Counted from the first letter of the stretch, positions 50,969 through 60,626 are shown. The stretch is 64,000 nt of DNA from Streptomyces venezuelae (GCF_008642275.1 NZ_CP029189.1:1168501-1232500); one strand, 5' to 3'. Notes: generated by a model from the letters alone, not told the origin. Program-made: numbers and translations.

Positions 50969-52477
50969 CTAACCGGTCCCGTCCTGCGGATCCGGGCCGG
51001 CCCCCGGCAGCGGCAGCGGATCGGACGGCTCCAGCTCCGGGTCGTCCACGCGGAAGGTCCGCACCCGGCCGGGCTCGGATCCGGGCTGCTCGAACCGCAC
51101 GGTCACCCGCCCGACCCCGCTGCCCTGCACCCAGCCGGGTCCGTACACGGCATGCCGTACGTCGCTGCCGGCCATCCAGCGCCGTTCGGGGGCCGGCTCC
51201 GGCTCCCCGGGCGGCCCGGCGGCCTCCTGGGCGCTTCCGGCCGGCACCTCGGCGGCACCGCCCGCCACCGCTTCCCCTGCGGCCCCGTCCGCCCTGTGGG
51301 GGCCGTCCGCGCCGTCGGCCCTGTCCGTGTCCCTCCCGTCCGTCCCGACCCTCCCGTCCGTCCTGTCCGCCCCGCCCGCACCCTCGGTCCCGTCCGGCTC
51401 CGCCGCGAGCGACTGCGCGAACAGGTCCTCCTGCGTGTAGTCCGCCAGCCCGCTCACCCCGACTCCCAGCAGCCGCACCCCACCCGTGGTGTCCACGCCC
51501 TCCAGCAGCCGCGCCGCCGCCTCCCTCACCACCGCCGGGTCGTCCGTGGGCCCCCGCAAGGTCTCGGACCGGGTCAGCGTGGAGAAGTCGTACCGGCGCA
51601 CCTTGAGCACGATCGTGCGCCCCGAGTGCCCCGAGTCCCGCAGCCGCCGCACGCACCGGTCCGCGAGCCGCTGCACCTCGCCGCGGATCCGTACCCGGTC
51701 GTGCAGGTCCACGTCGAAGGTGTCCTCGACCGACACCGACTTCGCGTCCCGCTCCGCGACCACCGGCCGGTCGTCCAGCCCGAGCGCCATCCGGTACAGC
51801 CCGGCACCCGCCGAGCGGCCGACCATGCGCACCAGCTCGTCCTCGCCGGCCTCCGCCAGCTCCCCCACCGTGGTGATCCCGGCCCGGCGCAGGTGCTCGC
51901 CCGTGGCCGGCCCCACCCCGGGCAGGGTCCGTACCGACATGGGCGCGAGCAGCTCGCGCTCCGTCCCCGGCTCGATCAGCAGCAGTCCGGCGGGCTTGGC
52001 CTCCTCGGAGGCCACCTTGGCCAGCATCTTCGACCCGGCCAGCCCCACCGACCCGCTGAGCCCCGTGGCGGCCCGGATGCCGGCTCGCAGCCGCTCCCCC
52101 GCCTCCCGCGCGCTGCGCGAGTCGAAGGCCACCCCGCCCGCTTCCAGGTCCACGAAGGCCTCGTCCAGGCTCAGGGGCTCCACCAGGGGCGACAGTTCCC
52201 GCAGCATGGCCATCACCACGTCGCTGACCTGCCGGTAGAGGCTGAAGCGGGGGATCAGATACGCGCCGTTCGGGCAGAGCCGCCGCGCCTGCCCCATCGG
52301 CATCGCCGAGTGCACCCCGAACCGCCTGGCCTCGTACGAGGCCGTGGCGACGACGCCACGCGGGCCGAGGCCTCCGACGATGACGGCCTTGCCCCGCAGG
52401 CTCGGCTTCGACGCCTGCTCCACGGAGGCGTAGAAGGCGTCCATGTCCAGGTGCAGGATGGTCGGCGCGGCTCTCAC
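50969..52477 (-). CDS. dinB: Y-family DNA polymerase IV (DinB/DinP)
   Basis: 502 residues from GTG 52477. Y-family motifs: LHLDMDAFYASVEQ (first metal Asp), SYEARRFGVHSAMP and SLDEAFVDLEAGG (the Asp-Glu of the active site), then helix-hairpin-helix LPGVGPATGEHLRRAGI and the little-finger domain to about residue 360. It performs error-prone translesion synthesis. After about residue 385 comes an Asp/Gly/Ala low-complexity linker with DRADGADG-like repeats and a final ~50-residue segment (VRHAVYGPGWVQGSGVGRVT and VRFEQPG) that resembles the Tudor-like C-terminus of UvrD/PcrA. No SOS box was seen. Confidence 0.9.
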   Translation of the reverse strand: MRAAPTILHLDMDAFYASVEQASKPSLRGKAVIVGGLGPRGVVATASYEARRFGVHSAMPMGQARRLCPNGAYLIPRFSLYRQVSDVVMAMLRELSPLVEPLSLDEAFVDLEAGGVAFDSRSAREAGERLRAGIRAATGLSGSVGLAGSKMLAKVASEEAKPAGLLLIEPGTERELLAPMSVRTLPGVGPATGEHLRRAGITTVGELAEAGEDELVRMVGRSAGAGLYRMALGLDDRPVVAERDAKSVSVEDTFDVDLHDRVRIRGEVQRLADRCVRRLRDSGHSGRTIVLKVRRYDFSTLTRSETLRGPTDDPAVVREAAARLLEGVDTTGGVRLLGVGVSGLADYTQEDLFAQSLAAEPDGTEGAGGADRTDGRVGTDGRDTDRADGADGPHRADGAAGEAVAGGAAEVPAGSAQEAAGPPGEPEPAPERRWMAGSDVRHAVYGPGWVQGSGVGRVTVRFEQPGSEPGRVRTFRVDDPELEPSDPLPLPGAGPDPQDGTG

Positions 52478-52520
52478 AGCCCGATGCTGCCCTATCCCAC
52501 TGACAATGCCCCGGCTCGGG

Positions 52521-53159
52521 TCAGACGGCGCGGTTGCGGCGGGCGGCCAGCTCGTCGGTCGGGTTGTGCCGCACCAGGGTCTCGCCCGTGTCCACACGCT
52601 CCCCGTGCAGCTGTGACAGCGCGCTCTCGACGTCGCGCCACACCACGCCCACGGCGATCCCGAAGACGCCCTGCCCGCCCTGGAGCAGGCTCACGACCTG
52701 GTCCGGCGAGGTGCACTCGTACACGGTGGCGCCGTCACTCATCAGCGTCATCCGTTCGAGGTCCGACAACCCGCGGTCCTGCAGGTGCTGGACCGCCGTA
52801 CGGATGTTCTGCAGCGCCACCCCGGTGTCCAGGAAGCGCTTGACGATCTTGAGGACCACGACGTCGCGGAAGCTGTAGAGCCGCTGGGTCCCCGCCCCGT
52901 AGGAGGTCCGCACGCTGGGCTCCACCAGCCCGGTCCGGGCCCAGTAGTCCAGCTGCCGGTACGTGATGCCGGCCGCGGCGCAGGCCGTGGGCCCGCGGTA
53001 TCCGATCCGCTCGGGCTCCGGGTCCGCGCCCACCGGTCCGACCGGCGTCGACTCCGGCTGACGGCGCGCGGAACCGACCGCACCGCCGCGCAGCGGGTAC
53101 GGCCCAGCCTCACTCCGTGTGGGGGTGCCCCCGGTCGTACCGTCGCCCGTGATCCTCAC
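52521..53159 (-). CDS. MerR-family regulator
   Basis: 212 residues from GTG 53159, with GGAGGG 6 nt upstream. MerR helix-turn-helix: RGPTACAAAGITYRQLDYWA and YSFRDVVVLKIVKRFLDTGV (quoted in parts). The C-terminal part has no known effector domain. Syntenic with M. tuberculosis Rv1830, between the DUF151 gene and dinB. Upstream lies a 23-bp MerR-like palindrome, so autoregulation is likely. Confidence 0.88.
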   Translation of the reverse strand: MRITGDGTTGGTPTRSEAGPYPLRGGAVGSARRQPESTPVGPVGADPEPERIGYRGPTACAAAGITYRQLDYWARTGLVEPSVRTSYGAGTQRLYSFRDVVVLKIVKRFLDTGVALQNIRTAVQHLQDRGLSDLERMTLMSDGATVYECTSPDQVVSLLQGGQGVFGIAVGVVWRDVESALSQLHGERVDTGETLVRHNPTDELAARRNRAV

Positions 53160-53179
53160 GCCGACCCTCCGTCCTTGAC

Positions 53180-53202
53180 CTGCCCACCTTGAAGGTAGGC
53201 AG
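53180..53202. promoter_or_regulatory. 23-bp MerR-type palindromic operator
   Basis: CTGCC (53180-53184), ACCTT (53186-53190), AAGGT (53192-53196) and GGCAG (53198-53202) form a near-perfect inverted repeat with single-base gaps, 21 bp upstream of the merR start. MerR proteins bind such elements between spaced -35 and -10 boxes. Confidence 0.6.
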
Positions 53203-53229
53203 TCACCAGGGGTGCGTCAACGATCGCCA

Positions 53230-53247
53230 CACTCGGCACGCCGAGTG
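53230..53247. other. Small hairpin upstream of merR
   Basis: An 8-bp perfect stem (CACTCGGC / GCCGAGTG) with a two-base centre. It is either a second operator or a weak terminator for the DUF151 gene. Confidence 0.4.
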
Positions 53248-53339
53248 ATAATCACCCTGAGAGTGGTTTCCCGTATCCCTTTACGGGGAAAGGCTAATCG
53301 AATGGCCTGAAGATCCCCGAGGACGACGCGGCCGACGCC

Positions 53340-53813
53340 TCACTGCGGGCCGGTGCCGAAGTCCTCCGGTGAGATCTGGTCGAGGAACTCGCGGAACTTC
53401 TCCACCTCGTCCTCCTGCTCGTCCGGAATGGCGATTCCGGCGTCGTCCAGCACGCCGTCACTGCCGTAGATGGGCGTCCCCGTCCGCAGGGCGAGGGCTA
53501 TGGCGTCGGAGGGACGCGCACTCACCTCGACCCCGCTGGCGAAGACGAGCTCCGCGTAGAAGACGCCCTCCCGCAGATCCGTGATCCGGACCTCGGTGAG
53601 CTCCTCGCCGATCGCCTCCAGCACGTCCTTGAACAGGTCGTGCGTCAGCGGCCGGGCAGGGGCCATCCCCTGCTGCGCGAAGGCAATGGCGGTCGCCTCC
53701 CCTGGACCGATCCAGATGGGGAGGTACCGGTCGCCTCCCACTTCACGCAGGAGCACGATCGGTTGGTTGGAGGGCATTTCCACCCGGACACCCACAACGT
53801 CGAGCTCGTTCAC
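53340..53813 (-). CDS. DUF151 / bifunctional nuclease family protein
   Basis: 157 residues from GTG 53813. The BFN signature: MNELDVVGVRVEMPSNQPIV, LPIWIGPGEATAIAF and a conserved SARPSDAIALALRTGTPIY strand (quoted in parts). Members were described as nucleases in plants, but the bacterial role is unclear. Syntenic with Rv1829. The C-terminus is acidic (DEQEDEVEKFREFLDQ). It lies 51 nt downstream of the ftsR-like gene on the same strand, so they are probably one operon. Confidence 0.9.
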   Translation of the reverse strand: MNELDVVGVRVEMPSNQPIVLLREVGGDRYLPIWIGPGEATAIAFAQQGMAPARPLTHDLFKDVLEAIGEELTEVRITDLREGVFYAELVFASGVEVSARPSDAIALALRTGTPIYGSDGVLDDAGIAIPDEQEDEVEKFREFLDQISPEDFGTGPQ

Positions 53814-53864
53814 ACAGCAACCCTAGGACCTGCTCGGCAGGTTTGGGTAGTCGGGCCCCCCACC

Positions 53865-54638
53865 TCAGGGCAGCCGGACCCCGAGAGCGGTCCGTACGAA
53901 CGCCTCGTGGAGCCGTACGGAGAGCCCCGCCAGCTCCTTCAAGGTGGCCTCCGCATGCGCCCGGGTCTGCGGATTGCGATGCCTGCGCAGCGGTGCCACC
54001 ACCTGCTCCACCAGCCCCGCCTCACGGTCCGCGGCAGCCTTCATCGTCCGCAGGTGCCGCGGCTCCAGCCCGAACCGGCCCAGGTCGGCCACCAGCCGGG
54101 CGACCGTGACCGCCTCTGCGTCGAATGCGCCGTCCGAGCCCTCCGCCAGCAGCCCGTACGACTCCCACTCGACCAGCTGCGCCTCGTCCACCCCCGCGGC
54201 CGCCAGCAGCTCGGCACGGCCGACCCGGGTCACGGTGGGCTGCTCCCGGCCCACTTCGCCGTAGGCGTCCGCCGGTCCGGCGGGCTCGGTGGAGTCCCCG
54301 TGCGCGGTGGGCGCCGGGATGCGGATCTGCTCTCCGCGTGCCAGCGCGTCGAGCTGCTCGCGGATGACCTTCAGCGGCAGGTAGTGGTCACGCTGCAGCC
54401 GCAGGATCCGGGCGAGCCGCTCCACGTCGTCGGTGCTGAACTTGCGGTATCCCGAAGGTGTGCGCCGGGGCTCGACGAGCCCCTCCGCCTCCAGAAAACG
54501 GATCTTCGAGATGGTGACTTCGGGGAACTCGTCACGCAGCGTGGTGAGCACCGTGCCGATGCTCACCAGCCGCCCGGCCTGGCCGGCGGTGCCGGCGGCG
54601 CCACTTCGCGGGGCACCGCCGGTCGGGGTACGCAGCAT
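53865..54638 (-). CDS. MerR-family regulator, FtsR-like
   Basis: 257 residues from ATG 54638 with GGAAGG upstream. Winged helix: VSIGTVLTTLRDEFPEVTIS and KIRFLEAEGLVEPRRTPSGY (quoted in parts), typical of Rv1828/FtsR. The C-terminal half (about residues 140-257) is a conserved helical domain with LVEWESYGLL and HLRTMKAAADRE. In Corynebacterium glutamicum FtsR activates ftsZ; the same role is inferred here. Located directly downstream of the GarA-like gene (19 nt), as in Rv1827-Rv1828. Confidence 0.9.
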   Translation of the reverse strand: MLRTPTGGAPRSGAAGTAGQAGRLVSIGTVLTTLRDEFPEVTISKIRFLEAEGLVEPRRTPSGYRKFSTDDVERLARILRLQRDHYLPLKVIREQLDALARGEQIRIPAPTAHGDSTEPAGPADAYGEVGREQPTVTRVGRAELLAAAGVDEAQLVEWESYGLLAEGSDGAFDAEAVTVARLVADLGRFGLEPRHLRTMKAAADREAGLVEQVVAPLRRHRNPQTRAHAEATLKELAGLSVRLHEAFVRTALGVRLP

Positions 54639-54657
54639 GGAACCTTCCCTAAAAGGG

Positions 54658-55494
54658 TCAGATGCCCCGCAGGCTCGCGTAGAAGACCAGCCGGTACTTG
54701 CCGATCTGCACCTCGTCGCCGTTCTGCAGCGCGACGGAGTCGATCGGTTCACGGTTCACGTACGTGCCGTTGAGGCTGCCGACATCGGCGACGGTGAAGC
54801 CGCCCTCCTGGCTCCTGCGGAACTCGACATGGCGCCGGGAGACGGTGACGTCGTCCAGGAAGATGTCGCTCTGCGGGTGGCGGCCGGCCGTGGTCAGCTC
54901 ACCGTCCAGCAGGAAACGGCTCCCCGAGTTGGGACCGCGCCGCACGATGAGCAGAGCGGAACCGGGGGGCAGCGCTTCCACCGCGGCCTGCGCCTCGGGG
55001 GACAGCGAGGAGGACGACACGTGCTGTCCCGACACCTCGGCCTCGTAGGCCTCAAGGCCCGAGATCGAGATGGTGGACGTGGTCTCCGAGGCACGCTCCG
55101 GCGTCAGACCCGCCCGCAGCGGCGCACCGCAGTTCGAGCAGAACCGACTGGCCGCATCGCTGCGGTGTCCGCACCTGCTGCAAATCTGCTCGGCCGACAT
55201 GGACGGCTCCTCGCGCCGCGGATGCCCCGCGGATGCATTGGTGGCATACGGGTCGGGGGCAAACCCTCCACCCGCACTTGAGGTTGATGGTTCACCGAAA
55301 CCTATGCGTCCGGTACCAGCAGGGTCAACAGCCGACGCGCCGGGGGCACCGGAAACATCACCCGGGCCGGCGACCTCGTCCCGGAAGAGCGGCCGGTCGC
55401 CCTGCCCTTCCACGTCACCGCGCGCGGCGCGGTGCCGTGCCGCGCCGCCTTCCTCGCGGTTCTTCTTGCCGAACAACTTCTCAAACAACTTCAC
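54658..55494 (-). CDS. FHA-domain protein, GarA/OdhI-like
   Basis: 278 residues from GTG 55494, with AAGGGG upstream. The first ~150 residues are disordered and hydrophilic, then a zinc-ribbon pair ICSRCGHR and FCSNCGAP. The phosphorylation motif ETTSTISISGL matches ETTS of GarA. The C-terminal FHA domain (about residues 188-278) has the usual GRHPQSDIFLDDVTVSRRHV and VADVGSLNGTYVN. GarA binds and inhibits 2-oxoglutarate dehydrogenase and controls glutamate metabolism; this longer protein is inferred to do similar work after Ser/Thr kinase phosphorylation. Next to ftsR-like merR. Confidence 0.92.
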   Translation of the reverse strand: MKLFEKLFGKKNREEGGAARHRAARGDVEGQGDRPLFRDEVAGPGDVSGAPGASAVDPAGTGRIGFGEPSTSSAGGGFAPDPYATNASAGHPRREEPSMSAEQICSRCGHRSDAASRFCSNCGAPLRAGLTPERASETTSTISISGLEAYEAEVSGQHVSSSSLSPEAQAAVEALPPGSALLIVRRGPNSGSRFLLDGELTTAGRHPQSDIFLDDVTVSRRHVEFRRSQEGGFTVADVGSLNGTYVNREPIDSVALQNGDEVQIGKYRLVFYASLRGI

Positions 55495-55687
55495 GGGCGA
55501 TTCCCCTTGACCTAAACAGACCCGCCCGTGGGGCAGGACGAACTCCGAACGCAGACACCTGCCGACCCGGACATTCTCACAACGTCCGTAACCACCAGAC
55601 AGTTTCCACCACGCACCGCGACTTCGGTGCGCCGACCCCCCGCAGGCATCCGCCCGCGTGGGCCGCTCCACTCATCACTCCGATTCA

Positions 55688-56677
55688 TCACGATGACGAC
55701 CGAGCGTAGTCAGGCTGCTTCGCAGCCCGCAAGGCATCCACAACGATCTTCGCCGACCGTGTGACGGCAACGGTGGCCTGCTCCTTCTCCAGCGTCTGGA
55801 CGACACCGCCCGGAATGTTCAGCGCGGGCTCCAGATCCTGGGGCTTGCCGATCACCCTGAACTCATAGGGTTGTGTGATCTTCTTACCGTCGATGGCGAC
55901 CGCGCCGTTCTCGTCCGAGAAGTACGAGCCCGCCACGATGCGCACCCCGTTGATCTGGATCGCCTCGGCCCCGGCCGCCCGAAGCTCCTGAAGCGTGTCC
56001 AGCAGCTGGTCGGACTGCACCTGGCCCGTGGGATCCGTGATCTTCAGCGTGATGCCCGGCCCCTGCGCTGCCACCGTACCGGCCAGGATGCCGAGTTGGC
56101 GTTCCTTCTCGACGGTCTGCCTGCGGGCCTCCTCGGCCTGGTTGGAGCTGTTCTCCAGCTCCTTGCGCTGGTCCTCCAGCTGCTGCTTCTCGTCCTCCAG
56201 GCGCTTGGTCCGCCCGTCGAGCTCGTCGAGGATCCGTACGAGGTCCTCCTGGCGGGCCCCGCGCAGTGCGCTGGAGTCGCTGTTGGACCGGACCTGGATC
56301 GCCAGACCGAGCCCCAGGACGAACAGCAGCAGCGCCACGATCAGTTGGGCCCGGCTCACCCGCGGCGGCCACAGCCCGGCCGCCAGGCGCTGCCGTCCGG
56401 TCTCCTCGGGCTGCCCCGGAGCCTCCTCGGACGGCTGCGACGGCTCCGGCGACGGCCCGGGCCGCGCCGACTGCGAGGGCTGCGGTGCCGAAGGCTGCGA
56501 GGGCCGCGGTGCCGAGGGCTGCGAGGGCTGCTGCACCGGCGGCTCCGGCGGCTCCGAAGACCCGGGAGACTGCGGCGGCCGCGGGGACTCGGGAGCCCGC
56601 TGCGGCTCGGGAGCCTTCGGCGGCTCCGGCGGCCGGCCCGCGCCCTCCGGCTCCTCGGGGCTGTCGTTCGTACTCAT
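55688..56677 (-). CDS. DUF881 membrane protein
   Basis: 329 residues from ATG 56677. A Pro/Ser/Glu-rich N-terminus (about residues 1-100) leads to one membrane helix (LIVALLLFVLGLGLAIQV), then a coiled coil (RILDELDGRTKRLEDEKQQL and after) and a DUF881 domain with LQELRAAGAEAIQINGVRIV. Topology: coil and domain outside. Function unknown; linked to cell-division genes by context in actinobacteria. The stop of sbp lies 5 nt upstream. Syntenic with Rv1825. Confidence 0.9.
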   Translation of the reverse strand: MSTNDSPEEPEGAGRPPEPPKAPEPQRAPESPRPPQSPGSSEPPEPPVQQPSQPSAPRPSQPSAPQPSQSARPGPSPEPSQPSEEAPGQPEETGRQRLAAGLWPPRVSRAQLIVALLLFVLGLGLAIQVRSNSDSSALRGARQEDLVRILDELDGRTKRLEDEKQQLEDQRKELENSSNQAEEARRQTVEKERQLGILAGTVAAQGPGITLKITDPTGQVQSDQLLDTLQELRAAGAEAIQINGVRIVAGSYFSDENGAVAIDGKKITQPYEFRVIGKPQDLEPALNIPGGVVQTLEKEQATVAVTRSAKIVVDALRAAKQPDYARSSS

Positions 56678-56682
56678 CGGCC

Positions 56683-57015
56683 TCACGCCCGGAACACGTG
56701 CCGGCGGATGGCCGCGGCGTTGGAGAAGATGCGGATGCCGAGGACCACGACCACACCCGTGGACAGCTGCGACCCGACCCCGAGCTTGTCGCCGAGGAAG
56801 ACGATCAGCGCGGCCACGACGACGTTCGACAGGAACGACACCACGAAGACCTTGTCCACGAAGATGCCGTCGAGCATCGCGCGGAGGCCGCCGAACACCG
56901 CGTCCAGCGCCGCCACCACGGCGATCGGCAGATATGGCTCCACCACGGCCGGCACTTCGGGCCGGACCAGAAGTCCGGCCACCACTCCGGCCAAGAGGCC
57001 CAGTACCGCGATCAC
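56683..57015 (-). CDS. sbp: Small basic protein (Sbp, DUF1290)
   Basis: 110 residues from GTG 57015, three hydrophobic helices. IAVLGLLAGVVAGLLVRPEV and GLRAMLDGIFVDKVFVVSFL (quoted in parts) are typical. The stop of the upstream DUF881 gene overlaps its start (GTGA). The family sits between two DUF881 genes in many actinobacteria, here as in Rv1824. Function not known. Confidence 0.93.
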   Translation of the reverse strand: MIAVLGLLAGVVAGLLVRPEVPAVVEPYLPIAVVAALDAVFGGLRAMLDGIFVDKVFVVSFLSNVVVAALIVFLGDKLGVGSQLSTGVVVVLGIRIFSNAAAIRRHVFRA

Positions 57016-57920
57016 GATGCACCCTTCTGCTGCTCTGCCGGTGTAGCTGTACGTACGGTCAGACTCGACGCGGCCGGCAACCGCAGGTCGTCCGCCGGGG
57101 ACAGGGCGTAACGGATCCCGTAGCTCTCCTGCAGCACGTGCAGGTACTGTCCGTCCGCCGAGTCCTGGAAGGCCGTGCCGAGCCGCTTCTTGTCCCCCAG
57201 CGCCAGCACCTCGTACGGCGGCACCAGAGGCCTGTTGTCGACCAGTATCGCGTCACCCGCGGCTCTGATCGCCGACAGTTCCGTCAGCCGCTGACCGTTG
57301 ATGGAGATCGCTTCCGCACCGGACTGCCAGAGGCCGTTGACGATCTTCTGCATGTCACGGTCGCGGAGCCGGCCGGTGTCCGAGAAACCGGAGCTCTCGC
57401 GCGGTTTGCCGCCGCCGCCCGACGAGGCGCCCTTCGCGTCGTCGACCACCAGCTTGACTCCCGGCCCGCGGACCTCCGTGGCACCCGCCAGCAGGGCCAC
57501 GAGCTCGCCCTGGCCCCCGCCCGGCTGTTTCAGTGCCGCCCGCTGGCGCGCCGCGACGTCGGTCCTGAGACGGTCGACGTCACGCTCCAGGCCGTGCGCG
57601 CGGTCATCCGCCCGCTCCACCCGGTCGATCAGTTCCTGACGCTCCTTGGCCAGCACCGGCGCGGCGATCCGCGCCTCGGCGGCACCGAGCGTGACGACCA
57701 TGGCGGTCACGACGAGTCCGGCCGCGAGCCCCAGCTTGGCCTTGAGGGTCCGGGGCAGACCCGCCGTACCCTCCGCTTCGCGCCGGGCCGCGGCCTCCGC
57801 GTAGCCCTCGTCGAGACTGTGGTCCATCACGTGCGTCAGCAGCGACATGGAAGCGTCCGGGCGCGCGGGCGCAGGAGACGCCGAAGTCCGGTTGTGGGGC
57901 GGCTGCGACATGCCGCACAT
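57012..57920 (-). CDS. DUF881 membrane protein
   Basis: 302 residues from ATG 57920; ATG 57911 (299 residues) is equally possible since neither has a clear ribosome binding site. One membrane helix (LAAGLVVTAMVVTLGAAEAR), then a coiled segment (RVERADDRAHGLERDVDRLR) and a DUF881 domain with GLWQSGAEAISINGQRLTEL. Syntenic with Rv1823. GTGA overlap with sbp shows translational coupling. Confidence 0.9.
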   Translation of the reverse strand: MCGMSQPPHNRTSASPAPARPDASMSLLTHVMDHSLDEGYAEAAARREAEGTAGLPRTLKAKLGLAAGLVVTAMVVTLGAAEARIAAPVLAKERQELIDRVERADDRAHGLERDVDRLRTDVAARQRAALKQPGGGQGELVALLAGATEVRGPGVKLVVDDAKGASSGGGGKPRESSGFSDTGRLRDRDMQKIVNGLWQSGAEAISINGQRLTELSAIRAAGDAILVDNRPLVPPYEVLALGDKKRLGTAFQDSADGQYLHVLQESYGIRYALSPADDLRLPAASSLTVRTATPAEQQKGAS

Positions 57921-58030
57921 CGTCGCATGTCGGCAGCGCAGTCACCCAATGCGTCCATCCGGTGGTCCGGGCCGGCCCTCCCCGGACCCGGCCCACCGGA
58001 CTTCCGCCCACGTCATCGCATGCGGGGCAC

Positions 58031-60526
58031 TTACTGCCCGGCACCCTCCACGATGCCCGCCCACTCGTCCAGCAGGGCCTGCGCGGTGCCGTCGTCGGGG
58101 CCTTCGGCCCACAGGTGGGTGACCGCTTCTGCCGGGTCCGGCAGGACCAGCGCCCACCGTCCGTCGGCCTCGACGACGCGCACCCCGTCGGTGGTGTCGA
58201 CCTGCCGGTCGCCGGCCACCTCCACGACCCGCCGCATGACGAGCCCCTTGACCGCCCACGGCGTCGACACGTCCCGCCGGAGCACATGGGCCCGTGGAAT
58301 CCGGGCGTCGATCTGGCTCAGCGTGAGCTGTGTACGGGCCACGAGCCCCAGCAGCTGTACGAAGGCGGCCGAACCGTCGAAGACGCTGCTGAATTCCGGA
58401 ACGATGAAGCCGCCCCGGCCGTCTCCACCGAAGATGGTGTTCTCCGCCCGGCCCACGCGGGTCAGGTCGTCGGGCGAGGTCGTCGTCCACTCGACCTGCG
58501 TCCCGTGGTAGGCCGCGACCTGCTCGGCCACCCTCGTCGTGGTCACCGGAAGCGCGACCTTGCCGCTGCGCTTCTCCGCGGCCACCAGGTCGAGCATCAC
58601 GAGCAGCGCCCGGTCGTCCTCGATGATGCGCCCGCGCTCGTCCACCAGGGAGATCCGCTCGCCCACCGGGTCGAACCGCACGCCGAAGGCCGCCCGCGCC
58701 GAGGCCACGATCTCGCCCAGCCGCACCAGCCCGGCCCGCCGGGACTCCCTGGTCTCCGTCGGCCGGGACTCGTCGAGCCCCGGATTGATCGTCAGCGCGT
58801 CCACGCCGAGCCGGCCCAGCAAGCTGGGCAGGACGAGCCCGGCGCTTCCGTTCGAGGCGTCCACGACCACCTTGAGCCCGGCATCGGCGATGCCGGTCGT
58901 GTCCACCCGTCGTAGCAGCGAGCCGGTGTAGGCGTCGAAGACACTGCCCGGGAACTGCAGGTCTCCGATCTCGCCGGGGAACGCCCGCCGGTACTCCTGG
59001 CGCGCGTACACCCGGTCCAGCTTGCGCTGCCCCTGGAGCGAGAGGTCCGCTCCGCGTTCGTCCAGGAACATGATGTCCACGGAGTCCGGCACTCCGGGCG
59101 AGGTGCGCAGCACGATCCCGCCGGCGCTGCCGCGTGCGGTCTGCTGCCGTGCCACCGGCAGCGGCACGTTCTCCAGGTCCCGTACGTTGATGGCGCTGGC
59201 CTGGAGCGCGGAGATCACCGCTCGCTTGAGTGCTCGGGCGCCTCGCGAGTGGTCACGGGCCGTGGTGACGATCGCGCCCTTCTTCAGGGTCGTGGCGTAC
59301 GCGCCGGCGAGCCGGACCACCACCTCGGGCGTGATCTCCACGTTCAGGATGCCGGAGACCCCGCGCGCGCCGAAGAGGTGCGCCTGGCCCCGGGACTCCC
59401 AGATGACCGACGTGTTGACGAAGGCGCCGGCCTCGATGGTCTTGAACGGGTAGACCCGCACATTGCCCTGGACGATCGATTCCTCGCCGACGAGGCACTC
59501 GTCGCCGATGACGGCCCCGTCCTCGATGCGGGCGGCCCGCATGATGTCGGTGTTCTTGCCGATGACACAGCCGCGGAGATTGCTGTGGGGCCCGATGTAC
59601 ACGTTGTCGTGGACGACGGCCCGATGCAGGAAGGCCCCGCCCTTGACGACGACGTTCGAGCCGATGACGGTGTGCTCGCGGATCTCCGCACCGGCCTCGA
59701 CCTTGGCGTAGTCCCCGATGTAGAGCGGCCCGCGCAGCACCGCGTCGGGGCTCACCTCCGCGCCTTCGGCGATCCACACCCCGGGCGAGATCTCGAAGCC
59801 GTCCATCTCGATCTGGACCTTGCCCTCGAGCACGTCGGCCTGGGCCTTGACGTAGCTCTCGTGCGTGCCGACGTCCTCCCAGTAGCCCTCGGCGACGTAG
59901 CCGAAGATGGGCTTGCCTTCCTTCATCAGCTGCGGGAAGACGTCTCCGGACCAGTCGACGGACACGTCCGGGTCCACGTAGTCGAAGACCTCGGGCTCCA
60001 TGACGTAGATGCCGGTGTTGACGGTGTCCGAGAACACCTGCCCCCAGGTCGGCTTCTCCAGGAACCGCTCGACCTTGCCCTCCTCGTCCACGATCGTGAT
60101 GCCGAATTCCAGCGGGTTGGGCACCCGGGTCAGGCAGACCGTGACGAGGGCGCCCTTCTCCTTGTGGAAGCGGATCAGATCGGTGAGGTCGAAGTCGGTG
60201 AGCGCATCGCCGGAAATGACGACGAAGGCATCGTCCTTCAGAGCCTCCTCGGCGTTCTTCACACTGCCGGCGGTCCCGAGTGGCTTCTCCTCGTGGGCAT
60301 ACGTGAGCTCCATTCCGAGCTCTTCGCCATCCCCGAAGTAGTTCTTGACGAGTGACGCCAGGAACTGCACGGTGACCACGGTCTCATTGAGCCCATGCCG
60401 CTTGAGCAGCCTGAGCACATGCTCCATGATCGGCCGGTTGGCCACCGGCAGGAGCGGCTTGGGCATGCTCGAAGTCATGGGGCGAAGACGCGTGCCCTCG
60501 CCACCGGCCATCACGACGGCCTTCAT
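58031..60526 (-). CDS. Sugar-nucleotide pyrophosphorylase fused to a phosphohexomutase-like domain
   Basis: 831 residues. NTP-transferase domain (about 1-230): [20 protein letters not shown] and [10 protein letters not shown], with DALTDFDL. Left-handed beta-helix (about 250-370): repeats such as [20 protein letters not shown]. Phosphohexomutase fold from about 380: [18 protein letters not shown] and GGDGRGGFI occur where TASHNP, DGDADR and GEESGH are expected. The first part makes GDP-mannose or a similar NDP-sugar; the mutase part is probably inactive or altered. ATG 60526. Not present in the M. tuberculosis order; inserted between pgsA-like and DUF881. Confidence 0.9.
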   Translation of the reverse strand: MKAVVMAGGEGTRLRPMTSSMPKPLLPVANRPIMEHVLRLLKRHGLNETVVTVQFLASLVKNYFGDGEELGMELTYAHEEKPLGTAGSVKNAEEALKDDAFVVISGDALTDFDLTDLIRFHKEKGALVTVCLTRVPNPLEFGITIVDEEGKVERFLEKPTWGQVFSDTVNTGIYVMEPEVFDYVDPDVSVDWSGDVFPQLMKEGKPIFGYVAEGYWEDVGTHESYVKAQADVLEGKVQIEMDGFEISPGVWIAEGAEVSPDAVLRGPLYIGDYAKVEAGAEIREHTVIGSNVVVKGGAFLHRAVVHDNVYIGPHSNLRGCVIGKNTDIMRAARIEDGAVIGDECLVGEESIVQGNVRVYPFKTIEAGAFVNTSVIWESRGQAHLFGARGVSGILNVEITPEVVVRLAGAYATTLKKGAIVTTARDHSRGARALKRAVISALQASAINVRDLENVPLPVARQQTARGSAGGIVLRTSPGVPDSVDIMFLDERGADLSLQGQRKLDRVYARQEYRRAFPGEIGDLQFPGSVFDAYTGSLLRRVDTTGIADAGLKVVVDASNGSAGLVLPSLLGRLGVDALTINPGLDESRPTETRESRRAGLVRLGEIVASARAAFGVRFDPVGERISLVDERGRIIEDDRALLVMLDLVAAEKRSGKVALPVTTTRVAEQVAAYHGTQVEWTTTSPDDLTRVGRAENTIFGGDGRGGFIVPEFSSVFDGSAAFVQLLGLVARTQLTLSQIDARIPRAHVLRRDVSTPWAVKGLVMRRVVEVAGDRQVDTTDGVRVVEADGRWALVLPDPAEAVTHLWAEGPDDGTAQALLDEWAGIVEGAGQ

Positions 60527-60626
60527 GTCGGAAGAGTCCTCCTTGGGAGACGACAGTCGTACCGACCCTCACCCGTCTCGGGCGGTGACTCCGCAACTCC
60601 TCCGTGTCATCCGTCGCCGGGCGGGC

